Shown piece after piece: positions 40,323 to 52,842 of a stretch of DNA of 64,000 nucleotides; positions within the stretch are counted from its first letter, which is position 1, and each line of letters begins with the position of its first letter. Source of the DNA: Anthoceros angustus (Eukaryota; Streptophyta; Anthocerotopsida; Anthocerotales; Anthocerotaceae); contig VJWM01000117.1 of the NCBI GenBank assembly GCA_010909165.1, positions 620,001 through 684,000 of the forward strand, read 5' to 3'. The translations under genes and the position numbers were made by a program. The notes under the pieces are model-generated. The model had not been told where the DNA came from. It saw nothing but the letters and a program-made list of their open reading frames with translations, and made no database searches.

Positions 40323-43300
40323 TCACGGTCGACCCTTACAACTACAAGAACCAGCTGCGAAACGATGCACACGGTACCCATCCCTTACAACAACGTCTCT
40401 CTGTTCAACCCTTGACATGATCTCCGTGGAACTGTGGCAGTCACTGCACATGCGTAGATTCTTCGTTACCACCAAAGGTGTCCCGCTCGGAGTGTTCAAC
40501 AGGCCAAACGCCAGAGCTAGCTTCTCAGCGTGCCCACAAAGCGCATCTTCCTTTTCCTTCTCACACAGTGGCTTCAACACCAACTTTGTATGGGGTACAT
40601 GGCCTCCTTCCTCCTTCAGACGTGCATTCGTGCTCTCTACCTTATGCGCAAGATCATCTCTCCTTTCTCCCACCAGAAATCTGTGTACCTGCTTATTCAC
40701 CTCAATGGTCGCCACTGCAGGTTTCTTGTTAGCTCCTGCTGCCATTCTCTGTGTTTCAACCCTGTCTACATCGGTCCACCTACCTGCATCTGCATATGCA
40801 TTGGCCATGAGCACATACGCAGGCGCCCATTGAGGGTCCAGCCTGACAATGCTTTCAAAACACCACATTGCCCTCTCTATATCCCCGTGACTTTTGCAGG
40901 CATTCAGCAAAGTCGTCAAGACCACAACATTACTTTGGCCTCACATGATAATAGCATCTTCTCTGCCTCATCTAAATGGCCTGCACGCCAAGAAGATCAA
41001 TCATGCAATTGTAATGCTCAATAGTAGGTTTGATGCCATGCTGTTCAGCCATGGAATCAAAGTGCTTGACCCTCGGACCAGTCCTCATGACTGCATGCTA
41101 CCAAAAGGCAAGTAAAAGTAGCATCAGGCTGAATACCGGCAACTAACATCTCCTCAAAACAAGCTAGTGCCTTGTGACCTTCATCACAAGTACCATACCC
41201 AGATATCAGGGCATCCATGTCCACATCCTTTGTGGCTGTTGTCAAAACCTGGCGTGCATCTTCCAGTTCACCACATTTTGCATACATGTCCACCAGGCAG
41301 TTGCCAACACTACATCATCCAGCAGTCCTCTTTCACAATCTGAGTGCAGCTGCCTGCCCTTCTGTAAGGCACCAGTGCACAGGCCTTCAGAAGGCAAGCA
41401 AAAGTAACATGGTCAGCCAAAATCAGGCCCTCCTGCTCCATTTGTCCATACAGAACAAGCGCCTCTTGGCCGAGTCCTTGCTGTGCATACCCAGCAATCA
41501 GGGCATCCATGTCACCACATCCTTTGTGGCCAAGCTGTCAAAACCTGGCGTGCATCTTCCAGTTCACCACATTTTGCATACATGTCCACCAGGCAGTTGC
41601 CAACACTACATCATCCAGCAGTCCTCTTTCAACAATCTGTGAGTGCAGCTGCCTGCCCTTCTGTAAGGCACCAGTGCTTGCACAGGCCTTCAGAAGGCAA
41701 GCAAAAGTAACATGGTTAGCCAAAATCAGGCCTCCTGCTCCATTTGTCCATACAGAACAAGCGCCTCTGGCCGAGTCCTTGCTGTGCATACCCAGCTATC
41801 AGGGCATTCCATGTCACCACATCCTTTGTGGCCAAGCTGTCAAAAACCTGGCGTGCATCTTCCAGTTCACCACATTTTGCATACATGTCCACCAGGCAGT
41901 TGCCAACACTACATCATGCAGTCCTCTTTCAACAATCTGTGAGTGCAGCTGCCTGCCCTTCTAAGGCACCAGTGCTTGCACAGGCCTTCAGAAGGCAAGC
42001 AAATGGTTAGCCAAAATCAGGCCCTCCTGCTCCATTTGTCCATACAGAACAAGCCTCTTGAGTCCTTGCTGTGCATACCCAGCAATCAGGGCATTCCATG
42101 TCACCACATCCTTTGGCCAAGCTGTCAAAAACCCGGCGTGCATCTTCCAGTTCACCACATTTTGCATACATGTCCACCAGGCAGTTGCCCACCAGTATGT
42201 TATCTAGCTCTCCTCGCTCAGCTATCTGTGAGTGCAGATGCCTTCCCTTCTGCAAGGCACCAGCGCCTGCACAGGCCTTCAGAAGGCAAGCAAAAGTAAC
42301 GTGGTCAGCCACAATGACGCCCTCCTGCTCCAGTCGTTCATACACAACAAGCGCCTCTTGACCTAGCCCTTGCTGTGCATACCCAGCGATCAGCGCCGTC
42401 CATGTCACCACATCCTTTTTTGCCATGCTTTCAAAAACCTGTCGTGCATCTTTCAGTTCGCCACACTTTGCATACATGTCCACCAGGCAGTTGCCAACAA
42501 ACAAGTCAGTAGGAATGCCACTGTGCAGCATATCAAAGTGCACTTTTCTGCCAGATTCCAAGTCGGCGGCAAATGCACAAGCCTGAAGGGTAGCTACAAA
42601 GACGTGACCATTCGCCTTCACACCTGACCTACGCATCTCATGGTACAGTTGTATAGCCTCGTTGGGTTTCCCATGCTTAGCATGCAGAGATTATGGAACA
42701 CCACATGAAGGCATCTGGTTTCCCACCCTGGTGAACACATCCATGGCCTCCTGCAGCCTACCTCCACATGCATACATGCGCAAGATATGGTTCCCCAAGT
42801 ATGCACTCGACTCGTACCCAAGTTTGGCAGTCAGATCATGAACTCGTCGCCCCACAACCAAGTCCTTCCTAGCTGTACACAGTTTTAGCACAGTGTAAAA
42901 CAGAGACTGAGAAATAGCAGAGTCTGTCTGCGCCAGAGATTCCAGGGCTCCAACGGCCTCAGACAGCTTCCCCTGCTGACATAACATGCTCACGATTCCA
43001 GCCGATACGACGCCCAATTCCGATTCTACACGCCTGCCAGGTTCAGGCTTATCTGGAGAGCGCACCTTGGAAAGAGAGGCACCCTGACCCATCTGCATAT
43101 CCAAGGACACCAGCTGCTCATCAACCCAAGCTGGCTTAAACATGTTGTTTAACCACAGGACCTCGCTGGACCCCTTACGCAGGAAGTCAGGCGAACGGGA
43201 GCTCTGCTTATCTCGTCTGTTGTCCAACCACATGGTAGGGTCCAGAAAGAATTGTTGCCACAAGTGCTCCTGCTGCTGGCGACGACCATCGCTGGAAAAC

Positions 43301-43488
43301 CCATTCCCACCCACATATTTTCTGGGAAGTGGAAGTGCTGGGCTCCTTGCACTGCTGCAAGGGGAAGTTTGGTTGGTTGCAAGGGATTGACTTCCTAAAG
43401 TGAGGTGAGCGGGATCTCCTTGTAGAATCCCTGTGCACCCACCAATGTGTTGGGTCCAGAACGGGTCCGGCTGCCATACTGCGGCCAT
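40323..43488 (-). pseudogene. PPR-8: PDF-motif + PLS PPR + DYW:KP gene with many small gaps
   Basis: ATG at 43486-43488 (MAAVWQPDP). The first 260 codons are intact and include the PDF motif (LWQQFFLDPTMWLDNRRD ... SPDFLRKGSSEVLWL). The frame then breaks near 42685 (AGCATGCAGAG for AGCATGTGCAGAG). Between 42250 and 40930 four or five near-identical 101-codon modules follow, each carrying several losses of 1-5 bases, so only short open pieces remain. From 40925 the E region, KKPAVATIEV, HAEK, CSDC and GRP are again intact, with TGA at 40323-40325. The damage is confined to the highly repetitive middle, which is where assembly collapse or polymerase slippage would act. Confidence 0.85.
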
Positions 43489-43874
43489 CGTTCAGCCTTT
43501 AGCCTGAGGAAACAATGTCCCAAAGAGCTCCTGGCGCCTGCCGCCGCGCCCCGAGCCACACACTCCTTTTGGACCAAGGCTGCAGCCAGCCCCTCAAGTG
43601 GCCAGCAGCGCTTGCCCATCAAATCCTCGTTGTGGGCTGGTCTGCGAAGGCTGTTGCTAAAAGCGGCCCCGTCGCTCTCTCTCTGTGCCCGTTCATACTG
43701 TGTAGACGGATATGGAAATGCTCGTGAATCGTGATTCCCTGTGGCAATGGCAGCTACCTAATTCTCTACGCGACTTTAGCGCTACCCTAGACTAGACCAG
43801 ACCACCAGGCAGAAGTCCTTGATGCTCTGCATAAGCGTGAATTTGCTTGTTTGTGCTTCACGCTGCCTGTCACC
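43489..43874. promoter_or_regulatory. divergent intergenic region between PPR-8 and the SDR gene
   Basis: This 386-bp stretch separates two head-to-head genes and must hold the SDR promoter, and PPR-8's if that gene is expressed. It lacks the class A leader that precedes most other PPR copies. A CT-rich tract (GTCGCTCTCTCTCTGTGCCC) lies at about 43670-43690 on the SDR side. No TATA box is convincing. Confidence 0.4.
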
Positions 43875-45765
43875 ATGGCGAGGTCGCAGAGGAAGGTGGC
43901 CGTTGTGACGGGGGCTAACACCGGCATTGGACGGTAAGAGGCATCCATCTTGGCCAGCCTCTGCCTCTGAGTCCACTGCATGTGCCTGATGGGTTTCACT
44001 CCTCAGGGAAACAGCCTTGGCCTTGGCTAAGGATGGCCATGAGGTGTTCCTGGCGTGCCGGAGCGAGGGCAAAGCTAGAGAAGCTATTAGCTACATCCGG
44101 GAGGTAATCTGCTACGGTTTGAACGGAACGGAACGGGACAGCAGGACTGGTGTTTTATCTTTCTTGACGGCTTGGTTCTCAGTTCCACTTGGCTGTGCAG
44201 TCTGTTCCAGATGCAGACTTGGAATTTTTGGAGCTGGATTTGAGGACTCTGGAATCTGTTCACCGGTGTGCGAATCAATTCAAAGCCAAGAACCTACCGC
44301 TGAACGTCCTGGTACGGTTTGATGATTGCATGATTGAAGGAGCTGTGGATGTTCTGGATCTCTCTTCAGCTTTGCACGTCTGCCCCTTTGCAGGTCAACA
44401 ATGCAGGGGCCGCAATGGGCACTCCTTGGTACACTGCCGAACGTGTTGGTGGATCTGCTCAGGTATTCTGTTTGATGGCTTCAGGTTGCCGATAGTGTGC
44501 TTCACTCTAGTCAAGGTCCTGATCGTGGTCTCTCTCAGGTCAACTTCCTTGGCCCTTACGTTCTGACCCGGCTTCTGGAGAAGAATTTGGTTGAAGGGGC
44601 ACCTTCCAGAGTATGTCACCCGATCATGCCGACTTGAAGCTTTGGTGAAACTAAGACGGGCTCTCGGAACATGCAGTAGCTGAGCTTTTGTGGTTTTGTC
44701 CTTCGTGCAGGTAGTGAACGTCTCGTCTGTCACTCACAGGCATGCCAGAATCCGTGATGCCGTAAGCCAGTTGTGCCCTTTGCAACACCTGTTACTCGTT
44801 TTGTGGCAGCAGTTCGCATAACCTCTTTCTTTGTATGCCAGGAAAAATTCTTACGGGACTTCAAGGCAGGATCGTATGAACACACCAAGTTGGCAAACGT
44901 CCTCTTTACGGCTGAGCTTCAACGGCGTTGGGGAGGTAATGATCAATTACCCCCAAGTCGTCAGAGGATCGTCTTTTTGATTGTCCTCACATTTTACTGG
45001 ATGGAAGTTCTTGATGCAAACTTGTGTTCTGTTTGACAGCCAAGGGAGTGGAAGCGATTGCTGCAGATCCAGGTAGGCTTCACGCTTGTACAGGTTTATC
45101 AAGTGCCGGTGCTGGTGAGTCATGCCCTTGTCACTCACTCGTGTCTCACCTCATGTGCGTGCATGAACACAGGCGCTGTTGCAAGCGATATCTGGAGGAG
45201 GAGCAAGTACAACCGTCCTCCCATCTCCTGGCTTTTAAGAGTAAGGAGGATCCATGCTTCCCCAAGTTGAATTCTCTGCCACATTCATTGGAATTTGAGG
45301 TGGTAAGGCGCCGGTCATTTCTTACAAACTCATCTGCAAATGTGACAGTCACTTTACTCCCCCACCTGGGATGGAGCTAAAGCAGTAATACATGCTGCAT
45401 CAGGGCCTTTGGACACCAAACCCAAGCAGGAAAAGCCATTTCGCTACTTGGCAAGAGGGGCGTTCACGTGGAATGTGGTACGACAACAACCCACTTCTGA
45501 TGTTCACACCCTTGATGAAACTAGTACTTGTTCCCCACATTTCCTCATCCGCTACGCATTCCTGTTCCTGCAGATCACAGGCCCAAAGCCGATTGGTATT
45601 GTCCATCTTGTGGTCTCCTTCATGGACTGGCCTCTCCGATGGACCAGCCGCGGATACTTGTGCAGTGAGGTGAAGGAGGTCTCCGCAGCCCCCTTCGCAT
45701 ACGACAAGGAACTAGCAGCAAACCTGTGGAGTAAAGCAGCAGCCATTGCTGGCTTCGACGAGTGA
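43875..45765 (+). CDS. short-chain dehydrogenase/reductase, 11 exons, 324 aa
   Basis: Exons by GT-AG borders and frame: 43875-43933, 44007-44103, 44201-44311, 44394-44462, 44539-44610, 44711-44761, 44842-44935, 45040-45072, 45173-45240, 45349-45477, 45574-45765 (975 nt with stop). The protein starts MARSQRKVAVVTGANTGIGR, showing the TGxxxGxG cofactor motif. It continues with LELDLRTLESV, VNNAGAAMG (NNAG motif), VVNVSSVTH (catalytic Ser region) and SYEHTKLAN (catalytic YxxxK), all in order. It resembles the retinol-dehydrogenase/WWOX/TIC32-like classical SDRs, which reduce or oxidise carbonyls with NAD(P)H. Substrate and compartment are not evident; no clear N-terminal transit peptide is seen. 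All ten introns are 73-108 bp. The gene appears intact and unrelated to its PPR neighbours. Confidence 0.9.
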
Positions 45766-46042
45766 AGAAGAAGAAATGATCACAGCAGCCTTGGGCCTCA
45801 TCCCCCACAGCCCAGAGATGTCTGATGTCCAGAATTCTTTTTGTAGTGCTGGTTCATTCTTTGCATTTCACAGCAATGTCATTATGGTCTTCATATATGT
45901 ACTTCTAGAGAAATTAATGCTCAGCACTCCAATGTCAGTCCTTTTTGAAGAATTCTTGGAAGGAAGTGACAAGTACCAGAGTGGCAAGAGGGAGGTACCT
46001 TGGTTGGAAGGATGATAGCAGCCCCCTGGCTGTCATGACGGA

Positions 46043-46103
46043 TGCCAGTACACTAACCAATTTGTTGGGTCCACAACGGACCTGGTCGCCACATTGTGGC
46101 CAT
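46043..46103 (-). pseudogene. solo 5' end of a PPR family gene
   Basis: The reverse complement reads ATGGCCACAATGTGGCGACC and on to give MATMWRPGPLWTQQIG followed by TAG. This is the family's N-terminal signature without any following PDF or PPR sequence, a truncated relict of a lost copy. Confidence 0.7.
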
Positions 46104-46429
46104 GCTAGACAAGCAAAGCTCTCGGAAGTTGAGGCGCACCATTAACTAGGTAAGCTGTGGCAGGATTGGATGTAATACTGTGGCCACTTGTTATCTGTGT
46201 ATGGGATTTGTCGTTAAGACGCGGTGAGACGGCATGGGCTTGCACAGAGCAGTTATGGGTACATACCATGGTCTGCGGTTTCCAGAAGTTTCTCCCACAG
46301 TCGAGGGTAGTTCGAAGGTTTCCAACCATCTGTTCCCTGATACTGCAGACACATACTTCGGAAAGTGAACACGTTGCCAGCTCATGAGGGTGAAATCTAC
46401 GAGCAACCAAACCAGCTTGCTGGGCCAAG

Positions 46430-46750
46430 CCCTGTGACTCGCAAGCCTCCTAGCAGCAAACTCCAACAACATTAGCAATATGCCCAGGCTGCAACTCACA
46501 GAGACGGTGCAATCCAACTGCCTCTCATCCTCCTGACCCTCCTGGATTGGATAAACGGAGTTGCTTTTCCCGTTCAAATCGTTCTTCTGTATTACTTTGT
46601 CTCTGGGGTGACTTCAAACAGTTTCTCTTCAAGATATCGCATACTCCTTAGGACATAGCACCAGAAAGAGTCACGTTGACAACAGCTCGAAACAGATCCT
46701 TATGCAGAGAAGTAAACCCCTTGGTCCGGATCATCTGCGCGGCACATCCA
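46430..46750 (-). pseudogene. mitochondrial carrier family remnant, copy B
   Basis: On the minus strand one frame reads MIRTKGFTSLHKDLFRAVVN, VTLSGAMS, a stop, then GVCDILKRNCLKSPQRQSNT, and with a shift IQEGQEDERQL. It is homologous to copy A at 29520-29860. Both lie at the same distance 3' of a PPR gene, so they were copied together with it. Confidence 0.5.
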
Positions 46751-47022
46751 ACACTGCTGCAGTGCCCTGCAGTGCTATGTCGAACACCTAGCCAGGATGT
46801 TGACAGCGTGGAGCCCTCTGCCGGAAGAAATAAGATCTAAGACAAATTCCAAGCCTGCACCTTCTGTGACCCAGCCACATCACAAGCCTCCAAACGAGTT
46901 AACCATCCAGGTGCATGTCTCAGCTTTGGACTGGGATGGAGTTAAGCAAGCACATTCACCCCCAAGAAGCAAAGAAATCTTTCTCTGGCGTTCACACGTG
47001 AGCACTGGCAAGTTCTCCCTTC

Positions 47023-50000
47023 TCATGGTCGTCCCTTACAGCTGCAGGAACCAGCTGCGAAACGATGCACACGGTACCCATCCCTTACAACAATGTTTCT
47101 CTGTTCAACCCTTGACATGATCTCCGTGGAGCTGTGGCAGTCACTGCACATGCGTAGATTCTTTGTTACAACCAGAGGGGTCCCGCTCGGAGTGTTCAGC
47201 AGACCAAACGCCAGAGCTAGCTTCTCAGCATGCCCACAAAGTGCATCTTCCTTTTCCTTCTCACACAATGGCTTCAACACCAACTTTGTATGGGGTACAT
47301 GGCCTCCTTCCTCCTTCAGACGTGCATTTGTGCTCTCTACCTTAAACGCAATATCATCTCTTCTTTCTCCCACCAGAAATCTATGTACCTGCTTATTCAC
47401 CTCAATGGTCGCCACCGCAGGCTTCTTGTTAGCTCCTGCTACCATTCTCTGTGTTTCAATCCTGTCTACATCGGTCCATCTCCCTGCATCTGCATAGGCA
47501 TTGGCCATGAGCACATAAGCGGGCGCCTGGTGAGGGTCCAGCCTAACAAGCCTTTCAAACGACCACCTCGCTCTCTCTATATCCCCATGAATTTTGCAGG
47601 CATTCAGCAAAGACGTCAAGCCCACAACACTACTTTGGTCATCACATGATAATAGCATCTTCTCTGCCTCATCTAAACGGCCTGCACGCCCAAGAAGATC
47701 AATCATGCAATTCTGATGCTCAACGTTAGGTTTGATGCCGTGCTCTTCAGCCATGGAATCATAGAGCTCGCGACCCTCATGCACCAGTCCCTCATGACTG
47801 CATGCTACTAAAAGGCATGTAAACGTAGCGTCGTCAGGCTGAACACCAGCAACTAACATCTCCTGGAAACACGCTAGTGCACTGTGACCTTCATCACAAC
47901 CATACCCAGATATCAGGGCATTCCATGTCACCACATCCTTTGTGTTCATGCTGTCAAAAACCTGGCGTGCATCTTCCAGTTCACCACATTTTGCATACAT
48001 GTCCACCAGGCAGGTGCCAACCAATGTTATCAGCAGTCCTCTTTCACAATCTGTGAGTGCAGCTGCCTGCCCTTCTGTAAGGCACCAGTGCTTGCACAGG
48101 CCTTCAGAAGGCAAGCAAAAACATGGTCAGCCAAAATCAGGCCCTCTCCATTTGTCCATACAGAACAAGCGCCTCTTTCCAGTCCTTGCTGTGCATACCC
48201 AGCAATCAGGGCATTCCATGTCACCACATCCTTTGTGCCAAGCTGTCAAAAACCTGGCGTGCATCTTCCAGTTCACCACATTTTGCATACATGTCCACCA
48301 GGCAGTGCCAACCAGTACGTTATCCAGCAGTCCTTTTTCCACAATCTGTGAGTGCAGCTGCCTGCCCTTCTGCAAAGCACCAGCGCTTGCACATGCCTTC
48401 AGAAGGCAAGCAAAAGTAACATGGTCAGCCACAGCCAGTCCCTCTTCCTCCATTTGTCCATACAGAACAAGCGCCTCTGGTCCCAGCCCTTGCTGTGTAT
48501 ACCCAGCAATCATGGCATTCCATGTCACCACATTTTTTGTGGCCAAGTTAAAGACCTGCCGAGCACCTTCCATTTCCCCACATTTTGCATACATGTCCAC
48601 CAGGCCGGTGCCAACCAATGGGTTATCTAGCAGCCCTTTTTCCACAATCTCTGAGTGCAACTGCCTGCCCTTCTGCAAGGCACCGGCACTTGCACAAGCC
48701 TTCAGAAGGCAAGCTAAACTAACATGGTCAGCCACAGCCAGTCCATCTTCCTCCATTTGTCCATGCAGAATAAGTGCCTCGTTTCCTAGACCTTGCTGTG
48801 TATACCCAGCAATCAGGGCTGTCCATGTCACCACACTTTTTGTGGCCAAGCGGTTAAAAACCTGGCGTGCATCTTCCAATTCGCCACATTTTACATACAT
48901 GTCTACCAGGCCGGTGCCAACCAGTACGTTATCCAGCAGTCCTTTTTCCACAATCTGTGAGTGCAGCTGCCTGCCCTTCTGCAAAGCACCAGCGCTTGCA
49001 CATGCCTTCAGAAGGCAAGCAAAAGTAACATGGCCACAGCCAGCCTCCTCCATTTGTCCATACAGAACAAGCGCCTCTGGTCCCAGCCCTTGCTGTGTAT
49101 ACCCAGCAATCATGGCATTCCATGTCACCACATTTTTTGTGGCCAAGTTAAAGACCTGCCGAGCACCTTCCATTTTCCCACATTTTGCATACCCAGCTAT
49201 AAGGGCCGTCCATGTCACCACATCCTTTGCGGCCAAGCTGTCAAAAACCCCACGTGCATCTTCCAGTGCGCCACATTTCGCATACATGTCCACGAGGCAG
49301 GTGCCAACCGGTACGTTATCCAGCAGTCCTCTTTCCACAATCTGTGAGTGCAGCTCCCTGCCCCTCTGTAAGGCACCAGTGCTTGCACAGGCCTTCAGAA
49401 GGCAAGCAAAAGTAACATCGCTCGCCACATTCAGGCCTTCCTGCTCCATTTGTCCATACAGAACGAGCGCCTCTGGTCCCAGCCCTTGCTGTGTATACCC
49501 AGCAATCATGGCATTCCATGTCACCACATTTTTGGCCTTGTGGCACCTTCCATTTTCCCACATTTTGCATACCCAGCTATAAGGTCCATGTCACCACATC
49601 AGCCAAGCTGTCAAAAACCACGTGCATCTTCAGTTCCACATTTTGCATACATGTCCACCAGGCAGTTGCCCACCAGTATGTTATCAGCAGTCCTCTTTCC
49701 ACAATCTGTGAGTGCAGCTGCCTGCCCTCTGTAAGGCACCAGTGCTTGCACAGGCCTTCAGAAGGCAAGCAAAATACATATCGCCATTCAGGCCTCCTGC
49801 TCCATTTGTCCAGAACAAGCGCCTCTGGCGAGCCCATGCTGCATACCAGGTAGGATTCCATGTCACCACATCCTTTGTGGCCAAGCTGTCAAAAACCTCA
49901 CGTGCAGCCTCCAGTTCGCCACTTTTTGCATACATGTCCACCAGGCAGGTGCCAAGAAACAAGTTAAGAGGAATGCCACTGTGCAACACATCACAGTGCA

Positions 50001-50949
50001 CTCGTTTGCCAGATTCCAGGTCGGCAGCCAATGCACAAGCTTGAAGGGCAGCAGCAAACACGTGAGCATCCGCCTTCAAACCTGACCTACGCATCTCCTG
50101 GTACAGTTGTAAGGCCTCCTTAGGCTTCCCGTGTTTAACATGTGCTGAAATTATGGAAGACCACATAAAGGCATCCGGTCTGCCTACCCTGGTGAGCACA
50201 TCCATGGCCTCCTGTAACCTACCTCCATATGCATACATGCGTATGAGATGGTTCCCCACGTATGCATTCGACTCGTACCCAAGTTCGACAGTGAGATCAT
50301 GAACTCGCTGGCCCACAACCAAATCCTTCTTAGCTGTACACAGTTTCAGCACAGTATAAAACAGAGACGGAGAAATAGGACAGTCTGTCTGCGCCAGACA
50401 TTCCAGGGCTCGAACGGCCTCAGTAAGCTTCCCCTGCTGACAAAACGTGCTCACGGCTCCAGGCGTTGCGACGCCCATTTCCCATCCTGCACGCCTGCCA
50501 GGCTCATCTGGAGAGCTCGACTTGGAAGGGGAGACCCCATGACCCATCTGCATATCCAAAGATAGGAGCTGCTCATCCACCCAAGCTGGCTTGAACATGT
50601 TGTCTAACCAGAGGACCTCGCCGCCGGACCCCTTACGCCGGAAGTCAGGCGAACGCGAGCCCTTCTTATCTCGCCTGTTGTCCCACCACATGGTAGGCTC
50701 CAGAAAAAACTGTTGCCACAAATTCTCCTGCTGCTGGCGACGACCATCGCTGGAAAATCCTTCCCACCCCACACATTCTCTTGGAGGTGGACGTGCTGGG
50801 TTCCTTGCACTGCTGCACCTGGAGGCTGGGTTGTCTCCCAGCGGTCGACTTCCTGGGGGGATGAGATGGGCGGGAGCAACTCGTGGAATGCCTGTGCACT
50901 CACTAGTTTGTTGGGTCCGCAGTAGACCCGGTTGCCGCACTGTGGCCAT
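47023..50949 (-). pseudogene. PPR-9: longest family member, PDF-motif + about 9 PLS modules + DYW:KP, several small gaps
   Basis: ATG at 50947-50949 (MATVRQPGL). PDF motif of the class B form (LWQQFFLEPTMWWDNRRD ... SPDFRRKGSGGEVLWL). About 350 codons are intact. Gap-rich stretches at 49860-49530 and 48240-47980 then break the frame, while 49530-48250 (478 codons of modules) and 47980-47023 (last PPRs, E region, KKPAVATIEV, HAEK, CSDC, GRP) are clean. Several modules include the short SGYAKCG-type extra S repeat. With lesions ignored the protein would be near 1300 aa, the largest in the window. TGA at 47023-47025. Whether it is real or assembly-damaged is open. Confidence 0.85.
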
Positions 50950-51087
50950 GTTACAGACAGCGCTCTCCAAGGATGAGGCGCACAACACACTTCCTACGCC
51001 ATGACAGCATCCCCCTAATTTTATGGCGGGGCTCGCGAGTCTCCTTAGTCTTCAGGGCCCTGGAACCCAGGTGGGCAAAAACTTGTC

Positions 51088-51440
51088 CAAATGGCTTGAG
51101 GCCAAATGGACACACGTTTATAAGAACGTCGTTATTAAGCATCCTTAGATGGGGGTGCCTAAAGGGAGTGGATGCCCTTGGTGTTATTAAGCATCCTGCG
51201 CTTAGATCGATACTTAGATGGGGTGCTTAAAGGGAGTGGATGCCCCTTGGTGCAAGTAGCTTAGGCACACCATTGTACAAGTTGTTAAGTATCAAGTGTG
51301 CCATGACGAAAATCCTTCCTTAGTGGACTTTAATCCTTCCTCTTTGGTTGTCCCCTCCTAGATGGGCTTTTCCCATCGTTTTTCACCTCAATAAAATCTT
51401 TCTTCCTTAGTGGACTTTAATAAAATTCTTCTTCTTCTAC
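51088..51440 (+). repeat. dispersed repeat family R, copy 3, with partial internal duplication
   Basis: It contains AAATGGACACACGTTTATAA, TTAGATGGGGTGCTTAAAGG, GAGTGGATGCCCCTTGGTGC and TTAGTGGACTTTAATAAAAT. The AAGCATCCT...GGATGCCCTTGGTG segment is present twice (51137-51182 and 51186-51252). The end carries two AATAAAAT blocks followed by TTCTTCTTCT. Confidence 0.75.
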
Positions 51441-51484
51441 TTCTTCCTCACTTTTTTATTATCCTATTAAATAAACGGAGACAA

Positions 51485-51620
51485 GCCTATGACAACCTGT
51501 GTCCTAGTCCTAATTGCCCACAATGCTCCTGTGACAACCTGTGTGTGTCCTAGTCCTAATTGCCCACAATGCTCCTGTGACAACCTGTGTGTGTCCTAGT
51601 CCTAATTGCCGTCCTAATTG
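51485..51620. repeat. about 47-bp tandem repeat, 2-3 copies
   Basis: Units read GACAACCTGTGTGTGTCCTA followed by GTCCTAATTGCCCACAATGC and TCCTGT. The first lacks one GTGT, and the last is truncated. Confidence 0.85.
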
Positions 51621-51621
51621 C

Positions 51622-52440
51622 CTATAATGCTCCTTGAAGGTGCTCATCCCAATTTTGCAGTAGCTTCTCACATAGCTTAGATAAAACCTTAATAGCTAGC
51701 TTGTTGGTGCTCACGGCTTGTTCGTTGGAGATGGGGTGATACAGAGTTGTCATCTTGTGCTTCACTGAATAAGCCCTAGCAAACCCATCTATCATGTTGT
51801 TAGCAAACCCATCTATCATGTTGTTAGCAAACCCATCTATCATGTTGTTAGCAAACCCATCTATCATGTTGTTAGCAAACCCATCTATCATGTTGTTAGC
51901 AAACCCATCTATCATGTTGTTACTCTCTGCCGTGGTCAGTGACAATTTCTATTGGGCGATTATCTACGAGAACAAGAACTATCCAGTGAGTTCTCTCGAC
52001 AAGGCATGCAAGGCCTAAGCTTCAATCCACTTGGTAGCAAACTCGGTAGCCGTGTTTATGTATTTGATGCCTTGTAGACTAGGATGTTCAACAACCACTA
52101 CTTTCGTGACACCTCCGCGTACCTCTGGCAACTTGAACATGCTGGCAATACGCTCCCACATCTTGGAACATGGAAGACCAAAAATACCCAACCCAGAGTA
52201 ATTTTTTTGCCATGGCAGTTGCATCAAAATGACCCCCACGCACGGAATTGTGCATCTCCAAGAGCACTATGAAGATCTACTGCCCTCAAATGCGGAGATG
52301 AAGAATCTGTTCGGGCCTAACTTTGAATAATCCACCATCCACCACAGCATAATCCTTCGTCAGCAATATTCTTCCCAAGTCCTTCTGTTCTTGAGGCAAC
52401 ATCCTATTTGTAAGGTAGTCCATCAGCTCGTTGTAGAGTG
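51622..52440 (-). mobile_element. Ty3/gypsy retrotransposon pol fragment (integrase), interrupted by a minisatellite
   Basis: On the minus strand, in order: an H2C2-like zinc-binding region (LLEMHNSVRGGHFDATAMAK, YFWSSMFQDVGAY), the start of the integrase core (INTATEFATKWIEA), RPIEIVTDHGRE (core Asp region), then NNMIDGFARAYSVKHKMTTL, YHPISNEQAVSTNK and NWDEHLQGAL. This is the usual gypsy integrase order. Several frameshifts and stops separate the pieces, and LTRs are not seen. Segment 51775-51925 is the integrase peptide NNMIDGFA repeated six times. Confidence 0.75.
51775..51925. repeat. 24-bp minisatellite, 6 exact copies, inside the integrase frame
   Basis: The unit GTTAGCAAACCCATCTATCA plus TGTT is repeated six times without change. 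On the minus strand each unit encodes the same eight residues (NNMIDGFA) in frame with the integrase remnant. Confidence 0.95.
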
Positions 52441-52842
52441 TTGTTGGGTCCTAATCTCAATGGCCAACGCTCACAAATCCCTAAAGCCCTTTAAAACATC
52501 TGACTAGGGCGGAAATGTTTTGAAAATTATAATAATAAATTTTAATAAATAATAAAATATGATAAAATTTTAAAAATAAAAATTGAATTAAAATATAATA
52601 TTATTTTGGGGTACGGTAGGTGGTTTTGCGCATATGGCCTGTTTGGCCGCTACTTGTCTCTTTTGCTGTCCTTTTGTTATCTGGATATGTTGCAGTGTAG
52701 GTACATACATATACATATGTGGAAATGTACTGCAAACCAGCCATCGTATAGACAGGTGTGCATAAGGGCGCATGCCCCTCTCTGGGTGATAAGATTATGG
52801 AAGTGGCCAAAGAATTTGGGCAATTAGGTACTGCACTGCGGA

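Larger units (their letters stand above)
45766..47022. other. SDR 3' flank and PPR-9 3' flank
   Basis: It contains the probable SDR 3' UTR, a solo PPR 5' fragment (46043-46103), a second mitochondrial-carrier remnant (46430-46750) and the conserved PPR 3' flank. No intact gene. Confidence 0.6.

Noticed and set aside
43875-45765. Treating the SDR as a broken intronless pseudogene because no long frame is open
   Set aside because: Eleven exons join with correct GT-AG borders and phases into a 324-aa protein with all SDR motifs in order.
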